A stretch of DNA of 25,621 nt from DATIXD01 sp035518875 (GTDB taxonomy: Bacteria > Pseudomonadota > Gammaproteobacteria > Methylococcales > Methylococcaceae): contig DATIXD010000329.1 of the NCBI GenBank assembly GCA_035518875.1, forward strand, positions 1-25,621, read 5' to 3'. A program made the translations under genes and the position numbers. The notes under the pieces are model-generated. The model was not told the origin of the DNA and did not search any database. It worked only from the letters and a program-made list of their open reading frames with translations. Position 1 is the stretch's first letter. Every line of letters starts with the position of its first letter. Shown one piece after another: positions 9,101-17,204 of this stretch.

Positions 9101-9495
9101 AAAGCGGCGAATTCGTGGCGGGCGTGCGCTATAAGGCCTGGAAAGCCGCTTTCGGCCTGCACCCGACGGTCGAGGTGAACGCGCCGCTGGTGTTCGATAT
9201 CTTCGATCGCCGCCTGGGTCGATCCGTCGGCGGCTGTGTTTATCATGTCGCGCATCCCGGCGGGCTGGCTTACGAGACTTTCCCGGTCAACGCCTACGAA
9301 GCCGAAACGCGACGCGTGTCGCGGTTTTGGGACTTCGGCCACACCAGCGGCGATGTGCCGCAGCCGCCCTGGGTGGAAACCCTGAAGAACTACTACGCCG
9401 GACCAGCGAACGAATCACTGCGAGAACCGCCGCCGGAGCGAATCAATCATTGTCTTCCTTACACCCTTGACTTTCGCCGCCTGCCGCCGACATGA
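6133..9495 (+). CDS. Transglutaminase-like protease fused to DUF2126 putative amidoligase (intact copy)
   Basis: The protein has 1120 residues. Residues about 1-260 are the bacterial transglutaminase N-terminal domain plus a transglutaminase-like core with a complete triad: Cys181 (GSCRDTGW), His230 (LHAWAEVY) and Asp246 (GLDPTSG). Residues about 320-1110 are DUF2126, a putative glutamine-synthetase-fold amidoligase. Its conserved-looking polar motifs are present: GGEPTF with Glu333, IEVNIHP with Glu669 and Asn671, and HTGTGGGNH with His708 and His716. I take these as metal/ATP-site residues by analogy with the fold; they are not experimentally assigned. The predicted chemistry is forming an amide bond and hydrolysing or transferring one in the same polypeptide. 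No signal peptide or membrane segment is seen, so it is probably cytoplasmic. GGAG at 6118-6121 is a reasonable ribosome site. Its stop overlaps the next start by 4 bp. Confidence 0.92.
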   Translation: MAIHVGIEHITRYRFDRAVALSPHYIRLRPAPHCRTPIVDYRLEISPEDHRIYWQQDPFGNVVARVVFPERMHELTVSVHLVADMTVINPFDFFVEKYAEQYPFQYDALLKEELDPYLEIIERGPRLMAWLEQVQRDKSVRIVDFLVALNHRLQGDIGYTIRLDPGIQTCEETFEKGTGSCRDTGWLLVQILRHLGLAARFVSGYLIQLTADQKALDGPSGPEQDFTDLHAWAEVYVPGAGWIGLDPTSGLFAGEGHIPLACTPQAVSAAPITGYTDPCEVEFDYSNSVTRMHEDPRVTKPYTEEQWADIQQLGQAVDVELNRLDVRLTMGGEPTFVSIDDMEGEEWNTEALGLCKRERAGVLLKRLKSAFAPGGLLHYGQGKWYPGEPLPRWALGCYWRSDGEPLWHDDSLVADEQRDYGVTDADARHFGESLAARLGIGAGFLVAGYEDWVYYLWRESSQPVDLDRVVIPWARRFRDDLSQALARGLDRPVGYALPILWDGVLGAWRSGPWDFPRERMYLMPGSSPMGLRLPVNQLPWSALVDQEVVEPAYPAAGRNVARITPGFEPSESSGPSAPLAADELPALIRMRYPQWVGVPHTALCVELREGRLCVFMPPLNQLWNYVALLAAVEQTAAELGIPVLIEGYEPPGSPQLNSLKVTPDPGVIEVNIHPAGTWEELEHNTIVLYEEARLSRLSTEKFMLDGRHTGTGGGNHVTLGGWNVHHSPFLRRPDLLRSLVTYWQHHPSLSYLFSGLFIGPTSQAPRVDERSSEILDELEVALSEVEQATAPAVVDRALRNFLIDLTGNTHRAEFSIDKLYSFDGPAGRQGLVEFRGFEMPPHARMSLAQMLLLRALIVRFWKQPYRHPLVDWGTALHDRFLLPHYVWTDFSSVIGELQDAGYPLRLEWFEPFQEFRFPVYGRATYTGVELELRMALEPWPVLGEETTAHRQARVVDSALERVQVKCRGLDPDRFLITCNGRCVPLQPTAQSGEFVAGVRYKAWKAAFGLHPTVEVNAPLVFDIFDRRLGRSVGGCVYHVAHPGGLAYETFPVNAYEAETRRVSRFWDFGHTSGDVPQPPWVETLKNYYAGPANESLREPPPERINHCLPYTLDFRRLPPT

Positions 9496-12400
9496 GCACA
9501 CGAATCGCACTGAGACACCGCATCGAGCAGCGGTTCGAGCGCAGGGTGAGCCTGCCGACACACTGGCTCCGCCTGCGTCCTGCTCCCCATGCCCGAGGGA
9601 TCGAGGCGTATTCCCTCAAGGTGAATGCCGATCCGCATTTCCTCAATTGGGCGCGAGACCCTTACGAAAACCAGATTGCCCGCCTGGATCTGCCCGAACC
9701 GATTTCCGCGCTCGGGTTCGATCTCGAAATCATCGCCGATCTCGAGCCGATCAATCCCTTCGAGTTCCTGGTGGAGCCGTACGCGAGCCGCTATCCCTTC
9801 GAGTATCCCGGAGAGCTTCGCAAGGAGCTGACGCCTTATCTGCGTGTCGAGCAGCCCGGTTCAAGGCTCGCGGCCTGGGTCGAGGCGCTTGACCGCAAAC
9901 CGGCTTACATCGCCGAATACATCGGCGAAATCAACTGTCGGGTCCAGGAGGCATTCTCCGTCAGGAAAGAAATGGCCCCGGACGCGGTGGACCTTGAAAG
10001 GGTGCTCGACCGTGGCAGCGGTTCGCCCTGGGAGTTGGCCTGGCTCCTTACGGTCAGCCTGCGAAGTCTTGGGCTTGCCGCGCGCTTCACCTCCGGCTAT
10101 CGGATCTGGCTGTCCCCAGACGAGGATGTCGCCGATGAAGCGATTCCTCACGCCTGGAGCGAGGTCTATCTGCCGGGTGCGGGCTGGGTCGGGCTCGACC
10201 CGTCCCGTGGCCTCTTTACCGCGGAGGGATACATTCCGCTGGCCTCGGCGCCGGCGCCCCTGAGTACGCTGCCAATCGTCGGCTTTCAAGAGCATGGTCC
10301 GGAAACGCGCACGGAGGTACTGAGCTTGCGCCGTTTACGGCCCAAGCCGGTCATATGGCCCTACAAGGAAGGGACCTGGGCGGACATCTGCGCGCTGGGC
10401 GGTCTCATTGATCATGAATTGCGTAACCTTGATCTGAGGCTCGCCATGGGAACCGGCTTGTCTTTCGTTGCGGCTTATAACGTCCATGTACCCGAGTGGT
10501 CTACCGCGGCGCTAGGCCCTTCCAAACGCGTGATGGCCGAGGAATTTCTGACGCGGCTTTGGCCCCGACTCGCCCGCGGCGGGTTTCTCCATGTGGGACA
10601 GGGTGAATGGTACGCTGGCGAGACGCTGCCGCGCTGGCGCCTCAATTGTTTCGCACGCACCGATGGCCGGCCGATCTGGCGAAATCCCGAATTGCTTTGC
10701 CGCAACCGACGACCCTTTGGCGTTAACGGTGACAATGCCAAGAATTTCGCCGAGACGCTTGCCAAGCGGTTGGGACTCTCCGTCCGCCATATCGTGGCAG
10801 CGCACGAAGATGGTCTGCACGAACTCTGGGCCAGGCGCGTCGCGTTCGTTCATGGCCCGTCTGCCGAAGACCTACGGGATCCCGAACGGCGCCGCGCCTT
10901 GGCAAGCCGTCTATCGGAAACTTCGAGCGATCCCAAGGGCTATGTGCTGCCCGTCCGTTGGGACCCGACCCGCAATCGCTGGGCGAGCGGGATCTGGACA
11001 TTCCGCCGTGGCGGACTTTACCTCACGCCCGGCGATTCGGCCATGGGTTATCGGTTACCGCTGGAGAGTCTGCCCGCGGGCGACGCCAGCGCCGCGGAGA
11101 CTGACCCGGAACGTTGTCAATTCGATGAGCGTCCCGTCCTGCCGGACGTGTGCGGAGAGCTGAGCGCCCGCTTTACCAGCTTGGGTGCGGCAACCGATGC
11201 CACGGAAGAGGCCGATGGCGCCTGGACGGCCTCGCGCCCGCCCCGGACGGCACTTTGCACGGAGACGCGCGACGGCCGGGTCCACGTTTTCCTGCCGCCG
11301 TTGACGCATCTGGAGCATTATCTGGATCTCGTCGCCGCCGTTGAAGACGCCGCCGCGGAACTCGACATGCCGGTCGTGCTGGAGGGGTACGAGCCGCCAG
11401 AGGACCACCGGTTGCTCAGGCTGTCGGCCGAACCTGAGGCCGGAATCCTCAAACTATTCCTGCCGGCCGTCGAGACCTTCGATCAACACTTGAGATGCCT
11501 TCGACTTGCTTACGAAGAAGCGGCGCACGCCGGCCTGAGGTCCGAGCGGATCATGGCCGACGGCAGACGCCTGCCGCCGGGCGGACGCATGGATTTTGCG
11601 CTCGGTGGCGAAACGCCCGCGGATAGCCCATTCCTGCGCCGGCCGGAACTTCTGCGCTCGCTCATCGGTTACTGGCAGCGACATCCTAGCCTCTCCTATT
11701 TTTTCGCCGGCCGCTCCGTCGGGCCGGGCGGCGCCGCACCCCGTCCAGACGAAGGCCGTGACGATGCCTTGTACGAACTGGCCATCGCCCTGGAGCGCAT
11801 GCCCGCAGGTGAACATCCCTACCCGTGGATTTCCGACCGGCTACTCCGGCATCTGTTGGCGGACCCCGCCGGCGATATCCGGTCCGCAGAGATTCGCATC
11901 GATGCCTTGTATCCGCCCGATCGTTCGGCCTTGCGTTTGGGACGGGCCGTGCTCCGCTGTTTCGAATCGCCCCCTGACCAGCGGATGGCCGCACTTCAGT
12001 CATTGCTGGTCATGGGATTGCTGGGCTATTTTTCTCGCAAGCCACAGCGTGCGGAATTGATCAGCTGGGGGCCAAAGTTGCACGACCGCTTCATGCTGCC
12101 CCATATGCTCTGGAAGGATCTCGAGGCTGTGATCGGCGAACTGAATGAAGTGGGCTACCCGTTCCGGCCGGAATGGTTCAGACCATTCTTGGAGCTGCAT
12201 TTCCCGGTACTGGGGCGCATGCAGCTCGGAGACTTGGGGCTTGAGCTCAGGGCGGCACACGAACCATGGCCGTTGCTTGCCGAGGAGATCACGATGGCCG
12301 GCAAGGCCCGCTTTATCGACTCCGCCAATCAAAGGCTGCAGGTCAGATGCTCGGGCTTAGCGCCGGGTCGATTTGTGTTGACCTGTAATGGCCATAGGGT

Positions 12401-12794
12401 TCCGCTGCGGGCAACCGGTGTCCGAGGCGAATACGTGGCGGGAGTGCGCTATAAAGCATCTAATCCCCTGTCCACTCTGCATCCGACGAAACTGCCGGTG
12501 GCTGCGCTCGTTTTCGACCTGATCGACAGCTGGACGGGAAGGGTAGTCGGAGGTTGCACATACATTCCACCTCGGCCGGATGTCTGGGGAGTCGCCGGCG
12601 TACCAGTAGGGTTGCCGGAGACCGCGGAAGGCATGAGAGAACCATGGCGCCGGTTGCCGCCGGTCACCTTGCCCCCTTGGTCTTCAGGTGGGGCATTTCT
12701 GCCCAGCGGCAGCGGCGTGAGCCAAATGTCGCCGCCTCCGGAGGAGATCGATTCCAGGCATCCTTATTTGCTCGACCTGTCCCGGCTGGCTTAG
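9492..12794 (+). CDS. Transglutaminase-DUF2126 paralogue, predicted pseudoenzyme
   Basis: The protein has 1100 residues and is colinear with the preceding protein over its whole length, but it has lost the catalytic signature of both halves. The transglutaminase Cys is replaced by Pro179 (GSPWELAW), although His220 and Asp236 remain. In the amidoligase half GGEPTF has become GTGLSF (residues 320-325), the E-V-N of the intact copy has become K654-L-F656, and HTGTGGGNH has become RLPPGGRMD (693-701). Structural motifs such as HPSLSYFFAG, EPWPLLAEE and the AGVRYKA segment are kept and the frame is uninterrupted, so it is not a decaying pseudogene. It starts inside an ATGA overlap with the upstream stop, implying translational coupling. 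A scaffold or regulatory subunit of the active paralogue is the simplest inference. Confidence 0.88.
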   Translation: MSTRIALRHRIEQRFERRVSLPTHWLRLRPAPHARGIEAYSLKVNADPHFLNWARDPYENQIARLDLPEPISALGFDLEIIADLEPINPFEFLVEPYASRYPFEYPGELRKELTPYLRVEQPGSRLAAWVEALDRKPAYIAEYIGEINCRVQEAFSVRKEMAPDAVDLERVLDRGSGSPWELAWLLTVSLRSLGLAARFTSGYRIWLSPDEDVADEAIPHAWSEVYLPGAGWVGLDPSRGLFTAEGYIPLASAPAPLSTLPIVGFQEHGPETRTEVLSLRRLRPKPVIWPYKEGTWADICALGGLIDHELRNLDLRLAMGTGLSFVAAYNVHVPEWSTAALGPSKRVMAEEFLTRLWPRLARGGFLHVGQGEWYAGETLPRWRLNCFARTDGRPIWRNPELLCRNRRPFGVNGDNAKNFAETLAKRLGLSVRHIVAAHEDGLHELWARRVAFVHGPSAEDLRDPERRRALASRLSETSSDPKGYVLPVRWDPTRNRWASGIWTFRRGGLYLTPGDSAMGYRLPLESLPAGDASAAETDPERCQFDERPVLPDVCGELSARFTSLGAATDATEEADGAWTASRPPRTALCTETRDGRVHVFLPPLTHLEHYLDLVAAVEDAAAELDMPVVLEGYEPPEDHRLLRLSAEPEAGILKLFLPAVETFDQHLRCLRLAYEEAAHAGLRSERIMADGRRLPPGGRMDFALGGETPADSPFLRRPELLRSLIGYWQRHPSLSYFFAGRSVGPGGAAPRPDEGRDDALYELAIALERMPAGEHPYPWISDRLLRHLLADPAGDIRSAEIRIDALYPPDRSALRLGRAVLRCFESPPDQRMAALQSLLVMGLLGYFSRKPQRAELISWGPKLHDRFMLPHMLWKDLEAVIGELNEVGYPFRPEWFRPFLELHFPVLGRMQLGDLGLELRAAHEPWPLLAEEITMAGKARFIDSANQRLQVRCSGLAPGRFVLTCNGHRVPLRATGVRGEYVAGVRYKASNPLSTLHPTKLPVAALVFDLIDSWTGRVVGGCTYIPPRPDVWGVAGVPVGLPETAEGMREPWRRLPPVTLPPWSSGGAFLPSGSGVSQMSPPPEEIDSRHPYLLDLSRLA

Positions 12795-13201
12795 GCAAAC
12801 GTCACGGGTTTTGATTCGAAGTCCGCGAGTGCGCGTTTAAAATCTGCGCGTTACAAATCGAATCGGACGGGCGGGTTGAATTCAGCATTGCCTACCCAAA
12901 AAGAAACCGGATGCAAAGATGTCCGGGAAGTACTATCGTAGTCAGGCATGGACTTTGGCGCGTCGATAAATAGTCATCTGCGCCCCCTGCACCAAAATGA
13001 CGCGATGAGTTTTAAGACCGCATGCGCCTTTCCTCATCGTTGAACCTCGATACCTCAGATCCTGTATTGGGCATTCTTGGGCATGGTTAATGCTTGACAG
13101 ACCAAACGGAACCGATTCAAAGGATTGGGCTCAATCATCATACTAATTCATGCCGTAAACCGGCTCGCCGTCAGTTCTGACGGTCAACACCCAATGAGAA
13201 G
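12795..13201. other. Non-coding stretch upstream of citrate synthase
   Basis: No gene seen. An inverted repeat GATTCGA (12813-12819) / TCGAATC (12858-12864) lies shortly after the upstream stop, without a T-run. A candidate -35 lies at 13094-13099 (listed separately). Confidence 0.5.
13094..13121 (+). promoter_or_regulatory. Possible gltA promoter
   Basis: A consensus -35 TTGACA (13094-13099) lies about 100 bp before the citrate synthase start. The best -10 at 16-bp spacing is the poor match TTCAAA (13116-13121), so the call rests mainly on the -35. Confidence 0.3.
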
Positions 13202-14500
13202 ATGGCCATGTCAAAAAACACGATTACGGTGACTGATAACCGTACCGGGAAGACAACCGAGTTTCCCATTGTTGAAGGTACGATGGGCGAGGCAGCTGTC
13301 GACATCAATGCATTGAACTCAAACCTCGGTTATTTAAGCTACGACCCTGGTTTTGTCTCGACCGCGAGTTGCAAAAGCTCGATTACCTTCATTGACGGCG
13401 AAGCCGGCATTCTGCTTTACCGGGGTTATCCGATCGAACAACTGGCCGAGCGCAGCACATTCCTCGAGGTCGCCTACCTGCTGATGAACGGCGAATTGCC
13501 TAATAAGGGCCAGCTTGAACAGTTCAATGCCGAGATTGGGCGCCATGCGATGATTCACGAGGCATTGCGGCACTTCTTCAGCGGCTTTCATTACGATGCC
13601 CATCCCATGGCGATGATGGTCGGTGTAGTCGGATCCCTTTCAGCCTTCTACCACGGTGAGCTGAACATGGAGCGCCGGGACCATCGGCGTATGTCCGCCA
13701 TACGACTGTTGGCCAAAATGCCCACCATCGCGGCAGCCTGTTACCGGCATTCCGTGGGTATGCCTATTGTGTATCCCAGGGCTGATCGGAGTTACTGTGA
13801 GAACTTTTTGAACATGATGTTCTCCGTACCTGGACAGACCTATTATATGAATCCCCTCGCGGCCAAGGTGCTGAACCTGCTGTTCATTCTGCATGCGGAT
13901 CATGAGCAGAATGCCAGTACCTCGACGGTTCGTTTGGCCAGCAGCACGGGCGCCAATCCCTATGCCTGCATCGCAGCCGGCATCGCTGCATTGTGGGGTC
14001 CCGCGCACGGCGGTGCCAATGAGGCCGTGATAAGGATGCTGGCGGAAATCGGTGACGTGAGCCGCATTCCGGAGTATATCGCCCGCGCCAAGGACAAGAA
14101 CGATCCCTTCAGGCTGATGGGCTTCGGTCACCGCGTCTACAAGAATTTCGACCCGCGCGCGACCATCATCCGCAAAGCCTGTCATGCGGTTCTGGAGAAG
14201 CTGTCCTGCAAGGATCCACTTTTCGATTTGGCGCTGGCCCTGGAGGAAATCGCCCTGAAGGATCAATATTTCATCGATAGGCGTCTTTACCCGAACGTGG
14301 ATTTCTACTCGGGCATCATCTACAAGGCTCTGGGCATTCCCATCAACATGTTCACCGTCATGTTTGCCATCGCGCGCACGGCCGGGTGGGTTGCCCACTG
14401 GCTGGAAATGAAAGACGAGCCGTCCCAGCGCATCGCTAGACCACGCCAGCTCTACGTGGGTGTGACCCGGCGCGAGTACACGTCAGTTGACCAACACTAG
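13202..14500 (+). CDS. gltA: Citrate synthase, type II (hexameric family)
   Basis: The protein has 432 residues, the standard length for the type II proteobacterial enzyme that condenses acetyl-CoA with oxaloacetate to citrate at the entry of the TCA cycle. The active-site residues are intact: His269 (GPAHGGAN), His310 (GFGHRVYK) and Asp367 (NVDFYSG), equivalent to E. coli His264, His305 and Asp362. The HADHEQNAST motif (residues 231-240) is also present. The N-terminal beta-rich region typical of NADH-sensitive type II enzymes is there, but I could not confirm the NADH-binding residues. An in-frame ATG at 13208 is an alternative start only two codons in; GAGAAG at 13196-13201 suits that one slightly better. 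It appears to be a single-gene transcript, with a terminator candidate shortly after the stop. Confidence 0.96.
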   Translation: MAMSKNTITVTDNRTGKTTEFPIVEGTMGEAAVDINALNSNLGYLSYDPGFVSTASCKSSITFIDGEAGILLYRGYPIEQLAERSTFLEVAYLLMNGELPNKGQLEQFNAEIGRHAMIHEALRHFFSGFHYDAHPMAMMVGVVGSLSAFYHGELNMERRDHRRMSAIRLLAKMPTIAAACYRHSVGMPIVYPRADRSYCENFLNMMFSVPGQTYYMNPLAAKVLNLLFILHADHEQNASTSTVRLASSTGANPYACIAAGIAALWGPAHGGANEAVIRMLAEIGDVSRIPEYIARAKDKNDPFRLMGFGHRVYKNFDPRATIIRKACHAVLEKLSCKDPLFDLALALEEIALKDQYFIDRRLYPNVDFYSGIIYKALGIPINMFTVMFAIARTAGWVAHWLEMKDEPSQRIARPRQLYVGVTRREYTSVDQH

Positions 14501-14523
14501 TTTTTCCCTATTTCTGCGCTGGT

Positions 14524-14555
14524 GGCCGAAGCGGTGAGCCGCTACGCCGATTTTT
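14524..14555 (+). terminator. Candidate terminator after gltA
   Basis: A 5-bp stem AGCGG (14530-14534) / CCGCT (14539-14543) with a TGAG loop is extended by GGC/GCC across a small internal loop. It is followed within two bases by TTTTT (14551-14555), 24 bp after the citrate synthase stop. Confidence 0.45.
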
Positions 14556-14772
14556 GCGCGGCTATTTTATGATGCCGGCATAAGAATTAGGTGCGAACGG
14601 CCGATTGGCACCGACTTCGGTGGCGGGCAAGGTTCCCGAGGGGGCATCCCCTCTCGATGTGCGCCAGCCGACCGGCGTTCTGAAAGAAATGGTGGACAGT
14701 GTCATCTAACCTCAAGTGTCCCTGCACAGTCAGGCTGTACTCGGACAATCCGAATTTTTTCCGGAACATGCC

Positions 14773-15774
14773 ATGTTAATCAACAAGCCCTATCTGTTGT
14801 TTCTGGGAGATGCCCCGGATCAGCTGGCGGCAAAAACCGCCGCCGGCGTTGCCCATTGGTGCCGTGCCGATTGCGTTGGTCAACTCCGTCTGCCTGGCTG
14901 TCAGGCAGATCTCGGACTTCCGGACCTGACCGTGGATGAAGCGGCGGTGCAAGGCGCGCGAACCTTGATCGTGGGTGTCGCCAATCGTGGCGGACGTTTC
15001 TCCGACAGTTGGATTGTGGAATTGCAGCGGGCCTTGGAGAGGGGCTTGGACATCGCCAGCGGTTTGCACAAGCGCCTCACCGAAGTCGCCGAACTGGTCG
15101 ACGCGGCCACACGGGGAGGGCGTCGGCTCATCGACGTGCGACATCCGACCTGCGAGTTCGATGTGGCCAGCGGCAAGAAGCGCCCGGGCAAACGGCTGTT
15201 GACCGTCGGTACCGATTGTTCGGTGGGCAAGATGTACACTGCCTTGGCCCTGGAGCGGGAGATGCGAAGGCGCGGCATGAAGGCGACTTTCCGCGCTACG
15301 GGGCAGACCGGAATTCTGATCGCCGGTGGTGGTGTCTGTGTAGACGGCGTGGTGGCCGATTTCATCGCCGGCGCCGTGGAAGCCCTGAGTCCTGACAACG
15401 ATCCCGACCATTGGGATGTGATCGAAGGGCAAGGTTCTCTCTTCCATCCGTCCTTCGCCGGGGTCAGCCTCGGGTTGTTACACGGTGCCCAGCCGGATGC
15501 CTTGGTCATGTGTCACGAACCGAACCGCCCGCACATGCGCGGAATACCTGATTATTCCTTACCGAGCCTCGAAGACTGCATTGCCGCCAACGAAGCCGCC
15601 GCACGGTTGACCAATCCGTGCGCCACCTGCATCGGCATCAGCATGAATACGGTGAATTTGACTGAGGCCGATGCCGAGCGCTTGCTGGCAGAAACCGAGA
15701 AGTACCTGGGCTTGCCCTGCGTCGACGCCGTGCGCACCGGGGTCGCGCCGCTTGTCGCCCGAATCGCTTGTTGA
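14773..15774 (+). CDS. dgcN: D-glutamate N-acetyltransferase DgcN (DUF1611 family)
   Basis: The protein has 333 residues. DUF1611 (COG3367) proteins have an N-terminal Rossmann-like part and a P-loop domain; here the loop is GTDCSVGK at residues 146-153. DgcN acetylates D-glutamate to N-acetyl-D-glutamate, which DgcA then racemises so that L-glutamate can be recovered. That assignment rests on family membership and on the adjacent dgcA, which starts 3 bp after this stop. I chose the ATG at 14773 because it sits at the conserved N-terminus (KPYLLFLGD); a GTG at 14716 would add 19 non-conserved residues. The leader at 14590-14720 contains hairpins CACCGA/TCGGTG (14609-14622) and GAGGGG/CCCCTC (14638-14653) of unknown role. 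Alternatively the protein may act on another D-amino acid or dipeptide. Confidence 0.82.
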   Translation: MLINKPYLLFLGDAPDQLAAKTAAGVAHWCRADCVGQLRLPGCQADLGLPDLTVDEAAVQGARTLIVGVANRGGRFSDSWIVELQRALERGLDIASGLHKRLTEVAELVDAATRGGRRLIDVRHPTCEFDVASGKKRPGKRLLTVGTDCSVGKMYTALALEREMRRRGMKATFRATGQTGILIAGGGVCVDGVVADFIAGAVEALSPDNDPDHWDVIEGQGSLFHPSFAGVSLGLLHGAQPDALVMCHEPNRPHMRGIPDYSLPSLEDCIAANEAAARLTNPCATCIGISMNTVNLTEADAERLLAETEKYLGLPCVDAVRTGVAPLVARIAC

Positions 15775-15777
15775 GCC

Positions 15778-16758
15778 ATGCGGCGGGTGACGGTACGCCT
15801 GGAGTCCTGGCCCGTTCGCGGGGTCTTTCGCATCGCCCGGGGCAGTTCCAAAGAGATAGTCGTCGTCGTCGTCGAAATTCGGGAAGGGCAAGCGGTGGGA
15901 CGCGGCGAGTGCCGGCCCTACGCCCGCTATGGGGAGACCCCCCAAGAGGTCATGGCGACCATAGAAGCCATCCTGCCGGACTTGTCGGCTGGGCTGGACC
16001 GGGAGGCGTTGCGCGATCGTCTTGCGCCAGGTGCCGCGCGCAACGCCCTCGACTGCGCCCTTTGGGATCTTGCCGCCAAGCGAGCGGGCCAGCCGGTGTG
16101 GAAACTGGCCGGCCTGGCGCCCCCCCGAGCCCTGACCACCGCCTATACCCTCAGCGTCGATTCCCCCGCAAACCTGTCGGAGGCCGCCAGAACTCAGGCA
16201 TGGCGACCCTTGCTGAAGCTGAAATTGGCCGGGGAAGGAGACCTGGACCGGGTAGCCGCGGTGCGGGCCAATGCCCCCTTGGCGCGGTTGATCGTCGACG
16301 CCAACGAAGCCTGGACCCGAGCCGATTACGAATGCTTGGCACCCGAACTGGCCCGGCTGGACGTGGAAATGCTCGAACAGCCCTTCCCAGCCGGCGCCGA
16401 TGGCGACTTGGCGACGCTTCCCAAACCTCTGCCGGTCTGCGCCGATGAGTCTTGCCATGACGCCGGTAGCCTCAATCGTTTGACCGGTCTTTACGATGTG
16501 GTCAATATCAAGTTGGACAAGACTGGCGGCTTGACGGAAGCCCTGCGGATGAAGGCGCTGGCCCAAGAGCACGGATTTGGGGTCATGGTCGGATGCATGG
16601 TAGCGACCTCGTTGGCCATGGCTCCAGCCTTCTTGGTGGCGCAGGACGCCCGCTACGTGGACCTGGACGGCCCGCTGCTGCTGGCTCAAGACCGCCAACC
16701 GGGTTTGCGCTTTGAGGGCAGCCGGATCTATCCGCCAGAAAGCGCCCTTTGGGGCTAG
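15778..16758 (+). CDS. dgcA: N-acetyl-D-glutamate racemase DgcA (enolase-superfamily dipeptide-epimerase family)
   Basis: The protein has 326 residues and belongs to the muconate-lactonising/dipeptide-epimerase branch of the enolase superfamily. The catalytic lysines are in KLK (Lys147, Lys149) and NIKLDKTGG (Lys245). The magnesium ligands are Asp174 (VDANEAW), Glu200 (LEQPF) and Asp223 (CADES). These residues support 1,1-proton-transfer racemisation of an N-acylated amino acid or dipeptide. Pairing with the DUF1611 gene 3 bp upstream favours DgcA over an L-Ala-D/L-Glu epimerase of murein recycling, although the two are hard to separate from motifs alone. The start codon follows the dgcN stop directly, so translation is probably coupled. 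Confidence 0.85.
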   Translation: MRRVTVRLESWPVRGVFRIARGSSKEIVVVVVEIREGQAVGRGECRPYARYGETPQEVMATIEAILPDLSAGLDREALRDRLAPGAARNALDCALWDLAAKRAGQPVWKLAGLAPPRALTTAYTLSVDSPANLSEAARTQAWRPLLKLKLAGEGDLDRVAAVRANAPLARLIVDANEAWTRADYECLAPELARLDVEMLEQPFPAGADGDLATLPKPLPVCADESCHDAGSLNRLTGLYDVVNIKLDKTGGLTEALRMKALAQEHGFGVMVGCMVATSLAMAPAFLVAQDARYVDLDGPLLLAQDRQPGLRFEGSRIYPPESALWG

Positions 16759-17169
16759 GGTGCTTCACACGCGCCGAACCGGCCACCGTGGGCCCGCACA
16801 ATGCACATATAAGAACGATCCAATAAGGTGCGGGCGTGCCAAAAGAGGTAAGTACTGCGGCTACTCCCATCGATTCGGATGCTGTCGGCAATCAATCAGA
16901 TGGACAAGTATGGTGCGGCGGATATTGGGTCGCCACAAAAACGGTCTAATCCTGCTGCGTTATTTAATGCGCAGTATATTTTCCAACCGGCATGAGATAT
17001 TTCTCACCTTGCCTTGTTTAATGCTAGCGAAAGCAGTATTCACGTTTATTTCACGATGTCGGCTCACTTTCCCGTGGGATGGCTGCGGGGCCAGGCGCCC
17101 TGGACGTAGTACAACATGGGACATAATGTGCGGCCTTCGGTTTCTTGAATAACTGAGCGAAACAGTTTG
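16759..17169. other. Non-coding stretch between dgcA and the leader-RNA promoter
   Basis: No supported gene; the open frames here are short or antisense to dgcA. It is more AT-rich than its surroundings from about 16920 on. A perfect 8-bp inverted repeat GCCCGCAC (16792-16799) / GTGCGGGC (16828-16835) follows dgcA by about 35 bp but has no T-run, so it is a weak terminator candidate. Confidence 0.45.
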
Positions 17170-17198
17170 TTGAAAGTATTTTCTTTTGGGCGTATATA
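17170..17198 (+). promoter_or_regulatory. Sigma70-type promoter for the leader RNA and ParA-like gene
   Basis: The -35 TTGAAA (17170-17175) and -10 TATATA (17193-17198) are separated by exactly 17 bp. Transcription would start near 17205, immediately before the structured leader. This is the best-matching promoter in the window. Confidence 0.65.
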
Positions 17199-17204
17199 GG
17201 CAAA

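Noticed and set aside
12813..12864. Inverted repeat GATTCGA/TCGAATC as a terminator for the giant gene pair
   Set aside because: The loop is 38 bp and no T-run follows the second arm.
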